A stretch of 64,000 nucleotides of DNA, from assembly GCF_025698545.1 (NCBI RefSeq), contig NC_068572.1:3720001-3784000 (forward strand). Reading direction: 5' to 3'. Position numbers and translations under genes: made by a program. Position 1 is the first letter of the stretch; every line of letters begins with the position of its first letter. The stretch is from Gossypium raimondii. Taxonomy: Eukaryota > Streptophyta > Magnoliopsida > Malvales > Malvaceae. Of the stretch, positions 11,771 through 23,341 are shown piece after piece. The notes under the pieces are model-generated. The model worked only from the letters and a program-made list of their open reading frames with translations. It had not been told where the DNA came from and made no database searches.

Positions 11771-13100
11771 TGTGAGCACATTTACGCCACCAAGGCAAAC
11801 CGATCCGGAGGTCTTACCATTAGGACCTATTACCCGTTCTAAGGCAAAGAAATTCAGGGAAGTCTTATTCCTTACTTGTGCTACGATTCCAGATTCATTC
11901 GGTCATGTTCATGCCTTAGAACATAGGCTTTATAACATGTTGCATGCTGATATGTGACATATCTCGGTTATATTACTAGTTCATGCGTTTAAGTATGTCT
12001 ATGTTATGCTAAGTCTGTTTCTGCAATTGGGTTGATAATATTTGTATTGTTTCTAAGTTGTTTCTAAATTGTAAGTGTGTTAAAGAATAAGAATTGCAAG
12101 TGTTCCAGCTTGTAATTGTGTTTTCCATTAAATTTACCAGACTTTGATGGAAGTTTGATATGTTTTGATATAGGTACAATAATGGACAGCAGCTTAAGGC
12201 CTCATTTCTAGCTCGGTTGAAGCTCAAATATGTGCGTGCAGCTCTTCTCAGCTCGAAATAATTCTGAAACTTTGTTTCCTGCTCATTTCAGCTCAGTACA
12301 TTTCCAGCTAGCTCAATTTCAGCTCCACCAGTTCAACTCTAGCTGACAAGTCCAGAAGTAGCTGGAAGGTGTCCTACGTATCGGGAGTGTCCCATACACA
12401 TGTGGCGACCTAGGTGGCATCCCAAGATGCAAATCACACACGTAATGACCTTGACACATGTGTGTGCATGTGTGGTAAATCACCCTCTTCTCTACATATG
12501 ACGCCAATTTCAAAGGGATAAGAACAAGAGTTCAAATGTTTGAATTTCAAACGTTTTGGATAAGAACAAGAGTTCAAATGTTTGAATTTCAAACGTTTCA
12601 CACATATTAAATGTGTGGCTGGTATTTGACGGCGCCAAGAGAGGATATAACTCATTCATATTCAAATTTGAATTCTTTATTTACAACCACAAGTTCAAAT
12701 TCGACAACCCCTTCCTTGTACTTATAAATAGATGTTCAAACAATGTAATCTAGTTAGATGATTTTTATTAAACAAATACTTGTGAGAATTTTCTCTCAAT
12801 TTCGGTTCTTCATTGAACTTTCTTTTGACATTTCAGACTTAGTTTGTCGTGTCAAAATTTCCTTGATACTTAGGGTTCCTAGATTGCTATCTAGAGGGTC
12901 TAAGTCCTTCGACGTGAAACATATTCGATTCGGGTTTGCATAGTCTATTGTGCAGGTTCTTTCGAGTTTTTCGTCTCCAATTTTGAATTTTGTTTCCTTT
13001 CTTTTGTTTTGTTTGTGTGTTGTTTATGCTGCAGAAAGGATGTTTGCTATAATCCCAGATCCGCACTCCTTCAAGGTTCGTTGTTTCGATAAGCAACGTC
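11771..13100 (+). mobile_element. Ty3/gypsy remnant: end of polyprotein plus one LTR
   Basis: A short frame at 11772-11957 contains VLPLGPITRSKAKKF, the usual run near the C-terminal end of plant Ty3/gypsy polyproteins. About 1.1 kb of LTR-like DNA follows, with a TATAAATAG motif near 12724 and a T-rich, leader-like stretch after it. The upstream LTR and nearly all of gag-pol are absent, so this is a fossil fragment. With a single LTR its age cannot be estimated. Inside are an AGCTC-rich block (about 12190-12340) and a 41-bp tandem duplication (12518-12598). Confidence 0.6.
12518..12598. repeat. 41-bp tandem duplication in the gypsy LTR
   Basis: The unit, with core AAGAACAAGAGTTCAAATGT and AAACGTTT, is present twice head to tail with almost no change, indicating a recent local duplication. 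Confidence 0.85.
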
Positions 13101-13117
13101 ATATCATTTTTATAAAT

Positions 13118-13260
13118 TTAATGTAGATTTGGATTTACGATATGTTTATCTATGATTAATATAAAAATAATAGTGGTGATGAGATTAAATATTATAATAA
13201 TATTATAGCGTAAGACAAAAAATAAGCTAAATGCACCGTACCGTTCATTCAAATTCACAA
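13118..13260. mobile_element. Short foldback MITE, diverged copy
   Basis: This matches the elements at 51774-51918 and 54236-54396 in order: an arm with ATTTGGATT, then GGTTAGTATAAAAA-like sequence, then GTAAGACAAAAAATAAGCTA. It is the most diverged of the three copies. No target duplication is visible. Confidence 0.5.
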
Positions 13261-15632
13261 TGAAAATATAATTTTATGTACAAATTCATCACGACTTGAG
13301 AGCATTTATAATCAAAATAAACTTTCTAGATGGTGATTGGATGAGAAGAGGGACCCGGGTGGAGTTTTTTTATTTATTATTAATATAAATATAAATTTAA
13401 ATAGTTATATATTTTAATATAAAATTTTTTATTTTTTAGAATTAGGATTAAATTAAATTGAGACCATTTATAAATTTTGAGAATTAATTTTTTAAAATTA
13501 AGACTAAATTAATATAATATGTAAATATTGAGGGCTAAAATTATTATACTCACTTTTTAATTGCCACGTCATCTTCTCGTTTGTGCAATTAACAAAATGG
13601 ACAAATAATAATAATCTTAATTAGTTGGGAGACCAATTTAGAAAAAATCACAGTTAGGTACCATATAGTATATTAACTATCAAAGTTAATTTAGAAGCCA
13701 AACTTAACTATCAAATTAAGTAGAAAAAATTCAGGTACCAAATCAAATATTAAAACCAAATGTAGATACCAAATAGTATATTAACCGTTTTTAATAACGT
13801 GAACAAACAGAATGACGAGCTTAAACAAAATAGAAACATAAAGAAAAAACCGACAAGAACAATAGATAAACTCGAACCATCAAAACTTTTTCATTTTACC
13901 TCTCCTATGGCTATTAATAATAAATATAAAATAAATATATTTATTATTGTAATTTTTACTTGATATATATATATGTATATATAAACTTACTCCAGAGATT
14001 TTCATTGGCTAGGTCAAGTTCATCTAAGTATTTAGATCAAAATTTTAAATTCGAGTTTAGTCTGGTCTGAAAAATGGACTTAATTTTTTTTTAAGTCCGA
14101 CTAATTTAAGAAAAGTAAACTTGAGTCCGATCCAGTATGCTCATATTTGATTTTTTATTAGTTTTATTTAAAAATAATTTCTTTAAAAATATAATACACA
14201 AAATGTATTAAAAACACAAATAAATATAATAAATATTTTATTATGTTAAATATAATTTTATATTTTGGGTTGAGTTATTTAGTTGGATAAATTATTTTCT
14301 TAGGTTTTAGGTAATCAGTTTAATTGGTATCGGGTTAGTGATTTAGTATAAATATAAATATATATAATGATATTATTTAACATATATAATTACTATAATT
14401 ATTTTATAACATGATATATTCAGGTCAGACCGAGCTCAAGCAAAAATAATATTACCCAAAATTCAACCCATATCGAAAGTGAGCCTTAAATTTTACTCAA
14501 CTCTATTTTTTGAGCCTTATATTTTTATCTAAATCTTTTCATTTTTTAAGCGGGCTTTCGAGCCTAAATGATCAACCCAATCTATAAATAGGTCTACTTT
14601 TAACACCTATAACAACTTACTAAAATATTATTTTAAAAAATGATAGCACAACTAAAAGGGTATATTTATACTATATTGAGATATTTATATAATATTTTAC
14701 TATTTTTATATGTATGATATTATCTAGCTAAACTTAAAATAGAACAGGCCAGCTTGGGCAATACTTGGTTGTATTTATGGCTTTGGGTTAACTTGGGCTC
14801 AACTTCGAGCCCTAATTCAGATCCCCTTCAATTTTTTTTTAGGATTATGGGTTGAATTATCAATTTTTATCTTGATTTTTTATCAAATGTTTGTCCCATT
14901 TCTAATTATACATTATCCATGGAATTATTGGTTTTCGGTTAAGTGGATCTAGACCTAATCATAAATCAGATCATCTGACTCGACCTGAGTGTTTGCCCAA
15001 AATTAAGAGGGTATAGATAAAAATATAGGCCCAAAAATAGAGTTGGATAAAAAAATAAGCCTTATTTAGAAAATGGGTTGGGCCTCGTGTAAGTTTTTTT
15101 TCCCGAACTTGATATGAATTTGCAAAAAGAAAAAAAATCATGTTGTTTTGCCACTATTTTCATACTTTTTTGCTACTTTTTTGTTGTTATTATTTAGATA
15201 TTGTATAACTCTTATTTTATTGTTAATTTTGCTATTATTTTATAGGCATTTGCTTGTTAAGTTGCACCTATATTAATGTTATTTAAGTATAATTTTTTTA
15301 TTTTTTAAATATTTTTAGTGTATTTAATGTATTATGTTTTTAAATTTATTTTTATATAAAAAAATATAATTGTTTTTAATATGGGTGGGTCGGGCCGAAC
15401 CCAAACTTAAAAAATGAACTTAAATTTTTGCTTTGACTCGATCTATTTAAATTCATTTTTATCTTGACCGAACTTGGAGCAAAAATTTAAATCCATTTTT
15501 TAAACTAGGCCAAACTCAAACTTAAAAAACGAACTTAGGTTTCTGCATTGACCCGATCCGGCCATGATCAGCTCCAAATGAATCTTATCCAACTATAGGT
15601 TAGGTTCAAAGTTTAGATTGTGAAAAAAAGAA
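13261..15632. other. Decayed repeat DNA, no gene
   Basis: The region is AT-rich with no supported gene. Between about 14455 and 15580 there are inverted blocks, for example ACTCAACTCTATTTTTTGAG at 14497 against its reverse complement near 15035. Phrases such as GGGTCGGGCCGAACCC and ATATAGGCCCAAAAAT also occur inside the GC-rich hAT element at 55112. The stretch is probably an old, broken relative of that element. Confidence 0.5.
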
Positions 15633-16154
15633 GCTTAATGATAAATTTGGTCACTAATGTTTGTATGTTTTGTCAAAATGACCCTAATTGTATTTTTGAG
15701 CATTTTTTGGTCATTATCTTTTTTAATCTACTTTTTCTAATAAATGTAATAAATAAATTCAAGGTTATAATTTTTTCTTTCAAAATGTTTCAATCTTTCA
15801 TACGTTTGTTTACCGAGAAGTTTTTCTACTGAGTTAACTTTTTTAGATAATTACGTCTATTTTCTTTAAATTAAGAGTTTTTATATTTATTGTATTATTT
15901 ATTTTTATTATGTTCCACATGTAATTATCTTATTAGGTTATCTAAGTAATAAATTACATCTCATTAAAAATATTTCATGTATGAAATTCCACATCATCCT
16001 CGTTAACCTTTTTTAGCGGCACTTTCATTAAATTTGTTAGAAAAAGCAGATTGAAAAAAAGAACAAAGGTTGATGGCCAAAAAAGACTAAAAAATACAAT
16101 TAAGGTCATTTTGACAAAACATGCAAACGTTAGTGGACAATTTTGTTATTAAGC
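15633..16154. mobile_element. Foldback MITE, about 520 bp
   Basis: The left arm (GCTTAATGATAAATTTGGTC, then TTTTGTCAAAATGACC) and the right arm are reverse complements over about 90 bases at roughly 85-90% by eye. The interior is AT-rich and non-coding. No convincing target duplication was found. Confidence 0.7.
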
Positions 16155-16164
16155 ATATATTTTA

Positions 16165-16306
16165 ACCTAACAAAAATTATATTTTAGTTAAAATTTGAAA
16201 TAAGTTGTTGTACTTTTGAAAATTTGGAATTAAGTTCATATACTTTCATTTTTAGGAATTTAGTACACCTACTTTTCAGATTTTAGATTTCAAAATTCAA
16301 ATCTAA
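16165..16306. mobile_element. Left part of a MITE split by the PIF/Harbinger insertion
   Basis: The phrase GGAATTAAGTTCATATACTT with the following TTTAGGAATTTAGT is mirrored by the reverse complement of 23090-23205 on the far side of the PIF/Harbinger element. The two arms belong to one older foldback element. Confidence 0.6.
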
Positions 16307-16458
16307 CACCTTGTTTGGTTGGGTGTAATGGATTAGCCATTACACCCGAATCGGTGGCCCCACTGAATATAACGTTTGCTTCGCTGTATTGCCCTAATAC
16401 GGGCCTAATCCGTTGCGGACGGATTCCGCATTTTGGCTGCTTCACCACCGATTTCTAA

Positions 16459-16555
16459 TCCCTTGCAAAAGCAAAGATTAGGTAATCGGTGTCTCATTTA
16501 CCCTTCCCTTGCAAAAGCAAAGATTAGGTAATCGATGTCTCATTTACCCTCCCCT
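16459..16555. repeat. Tandem duplication inside the PIF/Harbinger left region
   Basis: A unit of about 47 bases with core CCCTTGCAAAAGCAAAGATT and GTCTCATTTACCCT occurs twice in a row, nearly identical. It lies close to the left terminus. Confidence 0.85.
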
Positions 16556-17959
16556 TGCCGAAATCGACTCCAGTCGACCCTCTCCCTCCCAGCGAACCAA
16601 ACCTCTAGCCGATCCCGATTTCAACTTTGCATCTTTCTCCGACTCGACGGCGTCAGATCTCCGGACGACTTGAATCAGTAATCTCCGCCTCTGAGTAACC
16701 TATTTCTTTCCTCTCTGCATGCGATTGTTTCAGTTCTTGGCAAATCGGCATTTCGTTTCTTGCCGGTTATGGTTTTTTTTCATTATTTGTTTGGTTGTTG
16801 ATCATTACAGGTTCTTTGCTCCAGCAGTTCTTCATCGGTCTCCTCTCCGATTTCTTCATTACAGGTTAGTTTCCCCCCATTGCATGTGGCTATACAATTG
16901 TTTGCAGTGGCTATATAATTTATTTGCAGTGGCTCCATCTGCTTGATCAGTCAGAAATGAAAACAAAGGACTATGAATGCTCATGTCCTGTTTGGATTTG
17001 TATGCTTTTTGAGAATTTTGTTGAATAGAAACACTTTGATATTCTGTCATGGATATTGCAATTTAACATGCATATAATGAGCTCTAGAATGACAGCATAG
17101 TGTTTAAAATGTCCACAAAATAATCTTGGTTGCCATAAAATTTCTCGGTGGTTGTTTTCAGAATGAATCTAAACTAGACAGAGATTCCGACATATATATC
17201 TTAAGCAAGTACCAAAAAAAGAGATCATCTTTAAAACTGACTTGACTACTTCAACTTTGAATGCTTTGAAATGTTTGCTCACTGATAAATGAATGGAGAC
17301 AGACTAATAAGAAAAGGAGATTCATGGTTTTAGCATAAGAACCCATGTTGGATGTTGCCAATGGTGCTGTTAATTTGGAGGTGAAAAAAATGTAGATTCA
17401 TATTGTGTAGCAATCGGAGTTTTGCATGCATCAATTAGCTCTCCATATATAGTCTTTTCTTATAGGTATAGTGTAGCTTTCCATGGCTCAACAGTTTTCA
17501 CGAATGATCCTCTATTCTCTAAATTATATTTTAATATATATTCTAAATATTGAATGTGTGTTAATACGACTAGTTTCAAATGAATTAACACCCACGTACA
17601 TTTACTGCTAATTTGATCTCCAAGTTGGTGTGGAATTATGAAACTAAGAGAGTTTTTTCCTATATGTTGCTTTTACGTTTCATTCTTTTTGAAATATTTA
17701 GTGATAAGGTCTCCTTCCATTGATTCGCTTTTGGCCATATATGAGAAACCAAGAAAACCCTTTCTTATTAGGCTGTATATATATTGAAGTGAAAATGAAG
17801 CCATGACCTGTACCTCCAGTTGATGGCACCCAAGGAACATAAATTACCCAAAGCTTTCTTCATTACCAAATCTCTCATCTTACTTTTAAAAGTTTTAAAT
17901 TATCTGTCAAACTTATAATCTGTCAATATATCAAACATTAACCCATTTTTCAATTGTGG

Positions 17960-18118
17960 ATGTACTTCCTTTCTTTCCAAACAATCATGAAAAAGTTATC
18001 ACATGGTTGCTTCTTTGTTTTGATTCATTCCAACATATATTCTGAATCAGCTTAGTGTTCTACTTTTGTACTTCCTTTCTTTCCAAACAATCATGAAAAA
18101 GTTATCACATGGTTGCTG
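17960..18118. repeat. Direct repeat of about 50 bp inside the PIF/Harbinger element
   Basis: The string TGTACTTCCTTTCTTTCCAA with ATCATGAAAAAGTTATCACA occurs at about 17960-18010 and again at about 18067-18117, almost unchanged, about 107 bases apart. Confidence 0.85.
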
Positions 18119-19441
18119 CTTTCACTTGCTCTCTCTCCTCCACCTTCCATTGTCCAACTTTCAAGCAAATCGTTGGAATTCTAGGATCTTTTGAAGATTA
18201 ACATGCAACTGTAGAATATTTATGGTGGGTTTATAGGAGCTTAAGTTATCTCTTTTTGGTATGTGTTTCAAGTGTGTTCTATTAACTTTGTGGTTAATTT
18301 TTAACTCTTTGGATTTTAATAATACTTTTATTTGCTGACCAAAAAAAAAGAAAAGAAATTCATGGACAGAATATTGTTATAAAAATGAGCAATATATAAT
18401 TTGGTACTTGTGTTTTTTTAATCTATTATTTGTATTTGATAAATATTTTGATACTTAAAGATAATGGTGTATCAATTCTTGTATTAATATCAAAAATGTG
18501 AGTACTACATGGATCAAAAATGATGAGATCGTTATAATTTAAAAGGACATCAAACTTTAGTACCAATTCTTGTATTAATATCAATTATGATAAAATATAA
18601 CGATTTTGATACTTTCAAAGATCTCGTTCAAATTTAAACATTATTAAAATAAATTGTGCTAACTTTAAGCTCAAATAAAATTTTATTTATGTTATTTAAG
18701 GTATATTAAAATATAATTAAAATCATTTTGATTATATAATATTTTAATTGAAATATAATTAAAATCATTTTGATTATATAATATTAATATAAAACTATAC
18801 ATTTAAATCCAAAATATAAATAAAACATGGCATAACAATTAAAATTTAATATTAATATAAAAACATATTTAATATTTATTTATTTTAAAAATTTTATCTA
18901 CGTGAATTATTCAAAATGTGGAATTTATAATATTTTATTAATTAAAATAATGTATTTACAATTAGACATTAAGTTAGAATTCATTTTAATTAGGTAATAT
19001 TTATAAAATATATACACTTTCTCTTTGAATCAATATATAATATAGATTTTATAATTACAATGATAAAGTTTATTACTATAATCTTATTAACTATTTATCT
19101 TTAAAATATTAAATTTGTTAATAGCTATCAATCATTTATGCAAATTTTTACTAATAATTTTACTAATTAAAATAAACACGTGCCATCTTGATTCTTTTAG
19201 ATTCAATGTTCCTTCCTGTAATTTCTTATCCCCATATAATCCTATCAACTCCCCAAAATTAATAACCTGGTTGCTCTCATTTTTAATTTGTTTGACTCTC
19301 AATTATTTTTATAAAATTTAATTTGCAACTTCAATTCTTTGATAGTGTGTTCTAAATTAATATTGTTTATTTTTATTTGATAATGTCTAATTGCAACTTC
19401 AATTCTTTGATAGTGTGTTCTAATTTTAATATGTTGCAGTA

Positions 19442-20769
19442 ATGGCTCGTCTGCCTTTAATTGCACAACGTGAGAGGCGTAAAAGAATTGGTATTGCATT
19501 GACAATATGGTTGGAAATCTGTAGAATTGCGATTTGGTTCTTATTTAGAATGGGTGCCAGCCTTAGCCTACAGACTTATTGACCAAGGATTAGGTCCTAT
19601 ACTTTAGATTTTTATGCAAAACAGGATTATGTAAAAAGGCTTGTATATGCTAGTGACGAGACTTGTATTGAACAAGTTAGGATGAATAGAACTGCCTTTT
19701 TTAAACTATGTGAGATGTTAGAATCGATAGGGGGATTGAAGTCGTCTAGAAACATGCTTGTTGATGAGCAAGTAGCAATGTTTTTACATATCATCTCCTA
19801 TCACCTGAAAAATCGAGTTATCAAGCATCACTTTAGAAGGTCCGGGGAAACTGTTAGCAGAGCATTTCATAGTGTTTTAAATGCTGTCATACGCTTACAA
19901 GATGTGTTATTTAAAAAGCCGGAGCCAATTACAACCGATTCTTCTGACAGAAGGTGGAAATGGTTTAAGGTATTGGACTGAGTTTTATATATAGCTTGTA
20001 CAACATTTAGTTGACTTGGATTTAAATTAGTATTCTAACTCAAGGTTTTATATCATGTGCTATAGAATTGCTTAGGTGCTCTTGATGGAACCCACATCAA
20101 GATTAGGGTGCCAAAAGTTGATAAACCTAGATATCGAAAGCGAAAAGGTGACATAGCAACAAATATGCTAGGTGTTTGTACACCTGAGATGCAATTTGTT
20201 TATGTTCTTCCTGGTTGGGAAGGTTCAGTTGCCGATGGACGGGTTCTTCGAGATGCCATTAGTAGAAGACATGGACTAATTGTTCCTTATGGTAAAGTGG
20301 ATAGTTAGAGGACTTTGATATTGTTTATTAAGATCAAACTTTTTGTGCTGAATTAATCATTTTAAGTAGCAATTTTATTTTATAGGTTGTTATTAACGAG
20401 TGGCATCAGGGTTATCAGCCAAGTTCTCCGCAAGAGTTTTTTAATATGAAACATGCCTCAGCACGTAATGTTATTGAGAGATGCTTCGGGTTATTAAAAC
20501 TTAGATGGGGAATACTTAGGAGTCTATCGTTCTATCCTGTAAGGGTGCACAATAGAATTATTATTGCATGTTGTTTGCTCCACAATTTTATTCGAACCCA
20601 TATGAGTATTGATCCCATTGAAGCGGAGGTGGGAGAAAGATTACCTAGTAATGTGGTGGATGACGATGAACCGAATATCACAAATATTCATCCATCGGAT
20701 GCTTGGGCTACTTAGAGGATGGAACTAGCCAACCAAATGTTCGATGAATGGCAAGCATCTAGAAATTAG
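19442..20769 (+). pseudogene. HARBI1/ALP1-like transposase, broken
   Basis: Three exons are recognisable: 19442-19969, 20066-20291 and 20386-20769, with GT-AG borders. Exon 1 starts MARLPLIAQRERRKRIGIAL and contains the N-terminal plant HARBI block (LVYASDETCIEQVRMNRTAF) after an in-frame TGA near codon 47. Exon 2 has the first catalytic aspartate in CLGALDGTHIKIRVPK and VCTPEMQFVYVLPGWEGSVA. Exon 3 carries the catalytic glutamate in ARNVIERCFGLLKLRWGIL. Between GGTTGTTATTA and ACGAGTGG about 80 bases normally encoding the second aspartate (the L-V-D-A-G-Y segment) are missing, which also shifts the frame. A TAG replaces a Trp codon near the end (20713-20715). It is a DDE nuclease fossil without activity. 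Confidence 0.88.
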
Positions 20770-20988
20770 TTTGTGAAACTTTTGTATTGATTTTTGTATT
20801 GTACCAAACTTTTTGAATTATAATTTAATTTCTTCTCATTCAGCATGTGTTATAATTTTAAATTTGTTGTGGTTTGGAGCTTTTGATTCATGATATTGAA
20901 CTTAATTATAATTTTATAAAGTGTTCACCTTTTGATTCATGATATTAAAATAGTGATTAATATAATTTTTTTTGTTCTTAAGATAATT

Positions 20989-22037
20989 ATGTCAGCTGTT
21001 CCAGAATCAAGAGCATCTTCTCAATCTTCTCGAGGAACCAAAAGAAAATAGGTTCCAGAAGAAGATGCAGCGTTGGTTTCCTGCATGGTGGACCTGTACA
21101 ATGTTGGAACATTTAATGCTGATACCGGGTTTAAAGTCGGTTATTTAAACGAGTTGGAAAGAATGCTACAAAAGGTTTTACCAAATGCAATGTTGAATGC
21201 GAAACCTAATATTGAATCGAGGATTATGTTACTAAAAAGGGAGTGGTCAATCGTCTATGACATGCTTAATGGCCAAAATAATAGCGGTTTTGGTTGGGAT
21301 GAGCATAGGCAGCTCATTGTTGCTGAAGATGCGGTTTGGGACTCCTATTTAAAGGTAAGATTATTTCAAGTCTTTATTATCTTATTTTTACCAAACTTAT
21401 AACTAATATGATTTCCTCATTTTTTTAGAGTCACAAAGAAGCCGCTCAATTCGGACATCGTACTTTCCTTACTACGACCGACTTACTACCATATCGAAGA
21501 GATCGAGCAACCGGGAAAGATGCTCAAACGATTCTTGATGTTCTTGAAGAAATAAATGCTGAGGGTGTACCTACTATAGGTATGGATGAAGAAAGAAACG
21601 CATTCTATGACTGCGAAGTTGACATCTCTTTGGATGACATGGATGTTTCTGCTGCGGAGCCGCAACGAGATAGAGACCAAGGGGGTTCCTCATCTTCAAA
21701 CAAGAGAAAGAAGAAATCTGATGCTCGTGATATGTATTCTTCATTTGATGAGGCTTCCACTTTATTGGCCGAAAACATCAAGGCCGTTGGCGATCAAATC
21801 AGTAGGAGTATTGCCTCCGAGGTGGTAGTTCAGCAGAAGTCAGAAGAATATCAAAAGATGGAAGAGAAAGCTTCAAATTTATATTCAACCTTATGGGAAA
21901 TTGAAGGTTTAATCGACGATCAGCGGTATGAAGCTTTGAGTAAAATTCCAGATCATCCAACTCAAATGATCGTTTTCTTTAGTTTACCTTCTGTTGCGCG
22001 ATTGGAATGGGTTAGAAGATTTCTTTCTCACCATTAA
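20989..22037 (+). pseudogene. Myb/SANT-like PIF/Harbinger accessory protein, broken
   Basis: Two exons (20989-21354 and 21429-22037) match the partner protein of plant PIF/Harbinger elements. The start is MSAVPESRASSQSSRGTKRK. The next codon, normally the first Trp of the Myb/SANT-like domain, is TAG (21049-21051). After it the frame is open to the end. It includes VGYLNELERMLQKVLPNAML, LLKREWSIVYDMLNGQNNSG and VAEDAVWDSYLK, a basic SSSNKRKKKSDARD stretch (probable nuclear signal), and a C-terminal helical region ending VARLEWVRRFLSHH. In this family the protein binds the element ends and assists nuclear entry of the transposase. One nonsense change is the only obvious damage, so this gene is fresher than the transposase. 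Confidence 0.85.
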
Positions 22038-22179
22038 AAATCAATGTTCAAACTTTTTGATGTTGTAAAACTATATAACATATGGATTATGATGTAGAAT
22101 TTCATTTTCATCTAAGCTTTTCTTAATATAAGTTAATTATGTTTATGCAGACTATAATTCTCAAGTTATATTTTGATTT

Positions 22180-22705
22180 TAGTAAATTCATATAAGAACA
22201 TTTTATTATTAAGAATTTTATGAAATTATATATCATTATTAAATTATATTTAATATTAATTATTTTAAATTGTATAAATTTATATAAGAAATTTTATTAT
22301 CAAGAACTTTATGAAATTATATATTATTATTAAATTATATGTAATAATAATTATTTTAAATTATACAAATTCATATAAGAAAATTTATTAGTTATAAATA
22401 TTTTAAAATTTATTAAATCATATATTTTAATTAAAATATATTTAATAATAATTATGTTAATTTATATTTTATAGTATCATATATTATGATTTGAGTAAAT
22501 TCATATAAGAATATTAATTATTAAGAATTTTATTAAATTATATATTTTAATTAAAATATATTTAATAATAATTATGTTAAATTATCTTTTATAGTATCAT
22601 ATATTATGATTTGAGTAAATTCATATAAGAATATTAATTATTAAAAATTTATTAAATTATATATTTTAATTATAATATATTTAATAATAATTATGTTTAA
22701 ATATG
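22180..22705. repeat. AT-rich tandem array in the PIF/Harbinger right region
   Basis: Units of roughly 60-120 bases recur, beginning near AGTAAATTCATATAAGAA. The best pair (22496-22615 and 22616-22700) is nearly identical. Earlier units are more diverged. It separates the Myb/SANT gene from the right terminus. Confidence 0.75.
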
Positions 22706-22826
22706 ATCTAAATTATTTATTGTTGATATTAATAATCTTATTAAAATTTAAATAACAATAACAATAATCATTTACCCAAACAAATTTATGCTAAGGGTAT
22801 TCTAGTCATTTTAGTTTTTTTCCATT

Positions 22827-22986
22827 ATGCTATTACACCTCTATTCTATTCAACCAAACACAAGATTACTATTACGCCTCTATTCCATTACATTCAACCA
22901 AACAATTGATTTGCTATTACGCCTCTATTCCATTACACCTCTATTCCATTACGCCTCTATTCCAATACAGCGAACCAAACGTGCTG
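22827..22986. repeat. Subterminal terminus-like repeats at the PIF/Harbinger right end
   Basis: ATTCAACCAAACA appears twice and AACCAAACG once in 160 bases. The motif ATTACGCCTCTATTCCATTA is repeated four to five times between them. Each repeat resembles the true right end, so the terminus is a stack of terminus-like units. Confidence 0.8.
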
Positions 22987-22989
22987 TAA

Positions 22990-23205
22990 TAGTTAACATT
23001 GTTTTTTTTTTTTGGCTAAATTCAAGTTTATTACAATATCAGTTTTTTTAATTACTTGGATATTAAGTGAGTTTTTTTATTTAAAAAATAAACAATGTTA
23101 ATAATTAGACTTGAATTTTAAAATTTTAAAATTAAAAGGACTAAATTCATAAAAATAAAAGTATAAGAATTAAATTCTAAGTATATTGATTTACGGCATA
23201 TTTTA
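22990..23205. mobile_element. Right part of the MITE split by the PIF/Harbinger insertion
   Basis: The reverse complement contains AGAATTTAATTCTTATACTT and ATGAATTTAGTCC, matching the left fragment at 16165-16306. The split point lies at the AATCTAA/TTAATAATTAG stretch of the older element. Confidence 0.6.
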
Positions 23206-23341
23206 ACATTTATGTCTTTCACGTAATGTTGGCAAAATTATGAATTATTCACGTCCGACACAAACGCTGCCATAACTATCTCTACAAACCTCTGCAATTT
23301 TCATTCCCTTTCTTCCATAGGAGCAAAAGAAAAATAAAAAC

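Larger units (their letters stand above)
16307..22986 (+). mobile_element. PIF/Harbinger transposon, full length, two genes
   Basis: This is a 6.68 kb element with both ends and an exact 3-bp target duplication TAA (16304-16306 and 22987-22989), the PIF/Harbinger size. The left end reads CACCTTGTTTGGTTGGGTGT. The right end as reverse complement is CAGCACGTTTGGTTCGCTGT. The pair is imperfect over about 30 bases. It carries the two genes expected of the superfamily in tandem: a HARBI1-like DDE transposase (19442-20769) and a Myb/SANT-like protein (20989-22037). Both are broken, so this copy cannot move unaided. About 2.5 kb of non-coding DNA precedes the transposase, including two visible direct duplications. 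The ends look well preserved and could still serve as substrates for a transposase from another copy. Confidence 0.9.

Noticed and set aside
16719-16946. Open frame in the left region of the PIF/Harbinger element
   Set aside because: Pyrimidine-rich translation with no similarity; this is probably the transposon promoter or leader region.
22180-22705. Regular AT-rich units as a CRISPR array
   Set aside because: The units are contiguous and diverged with no unique spacers, and this is a plant nuclear region.
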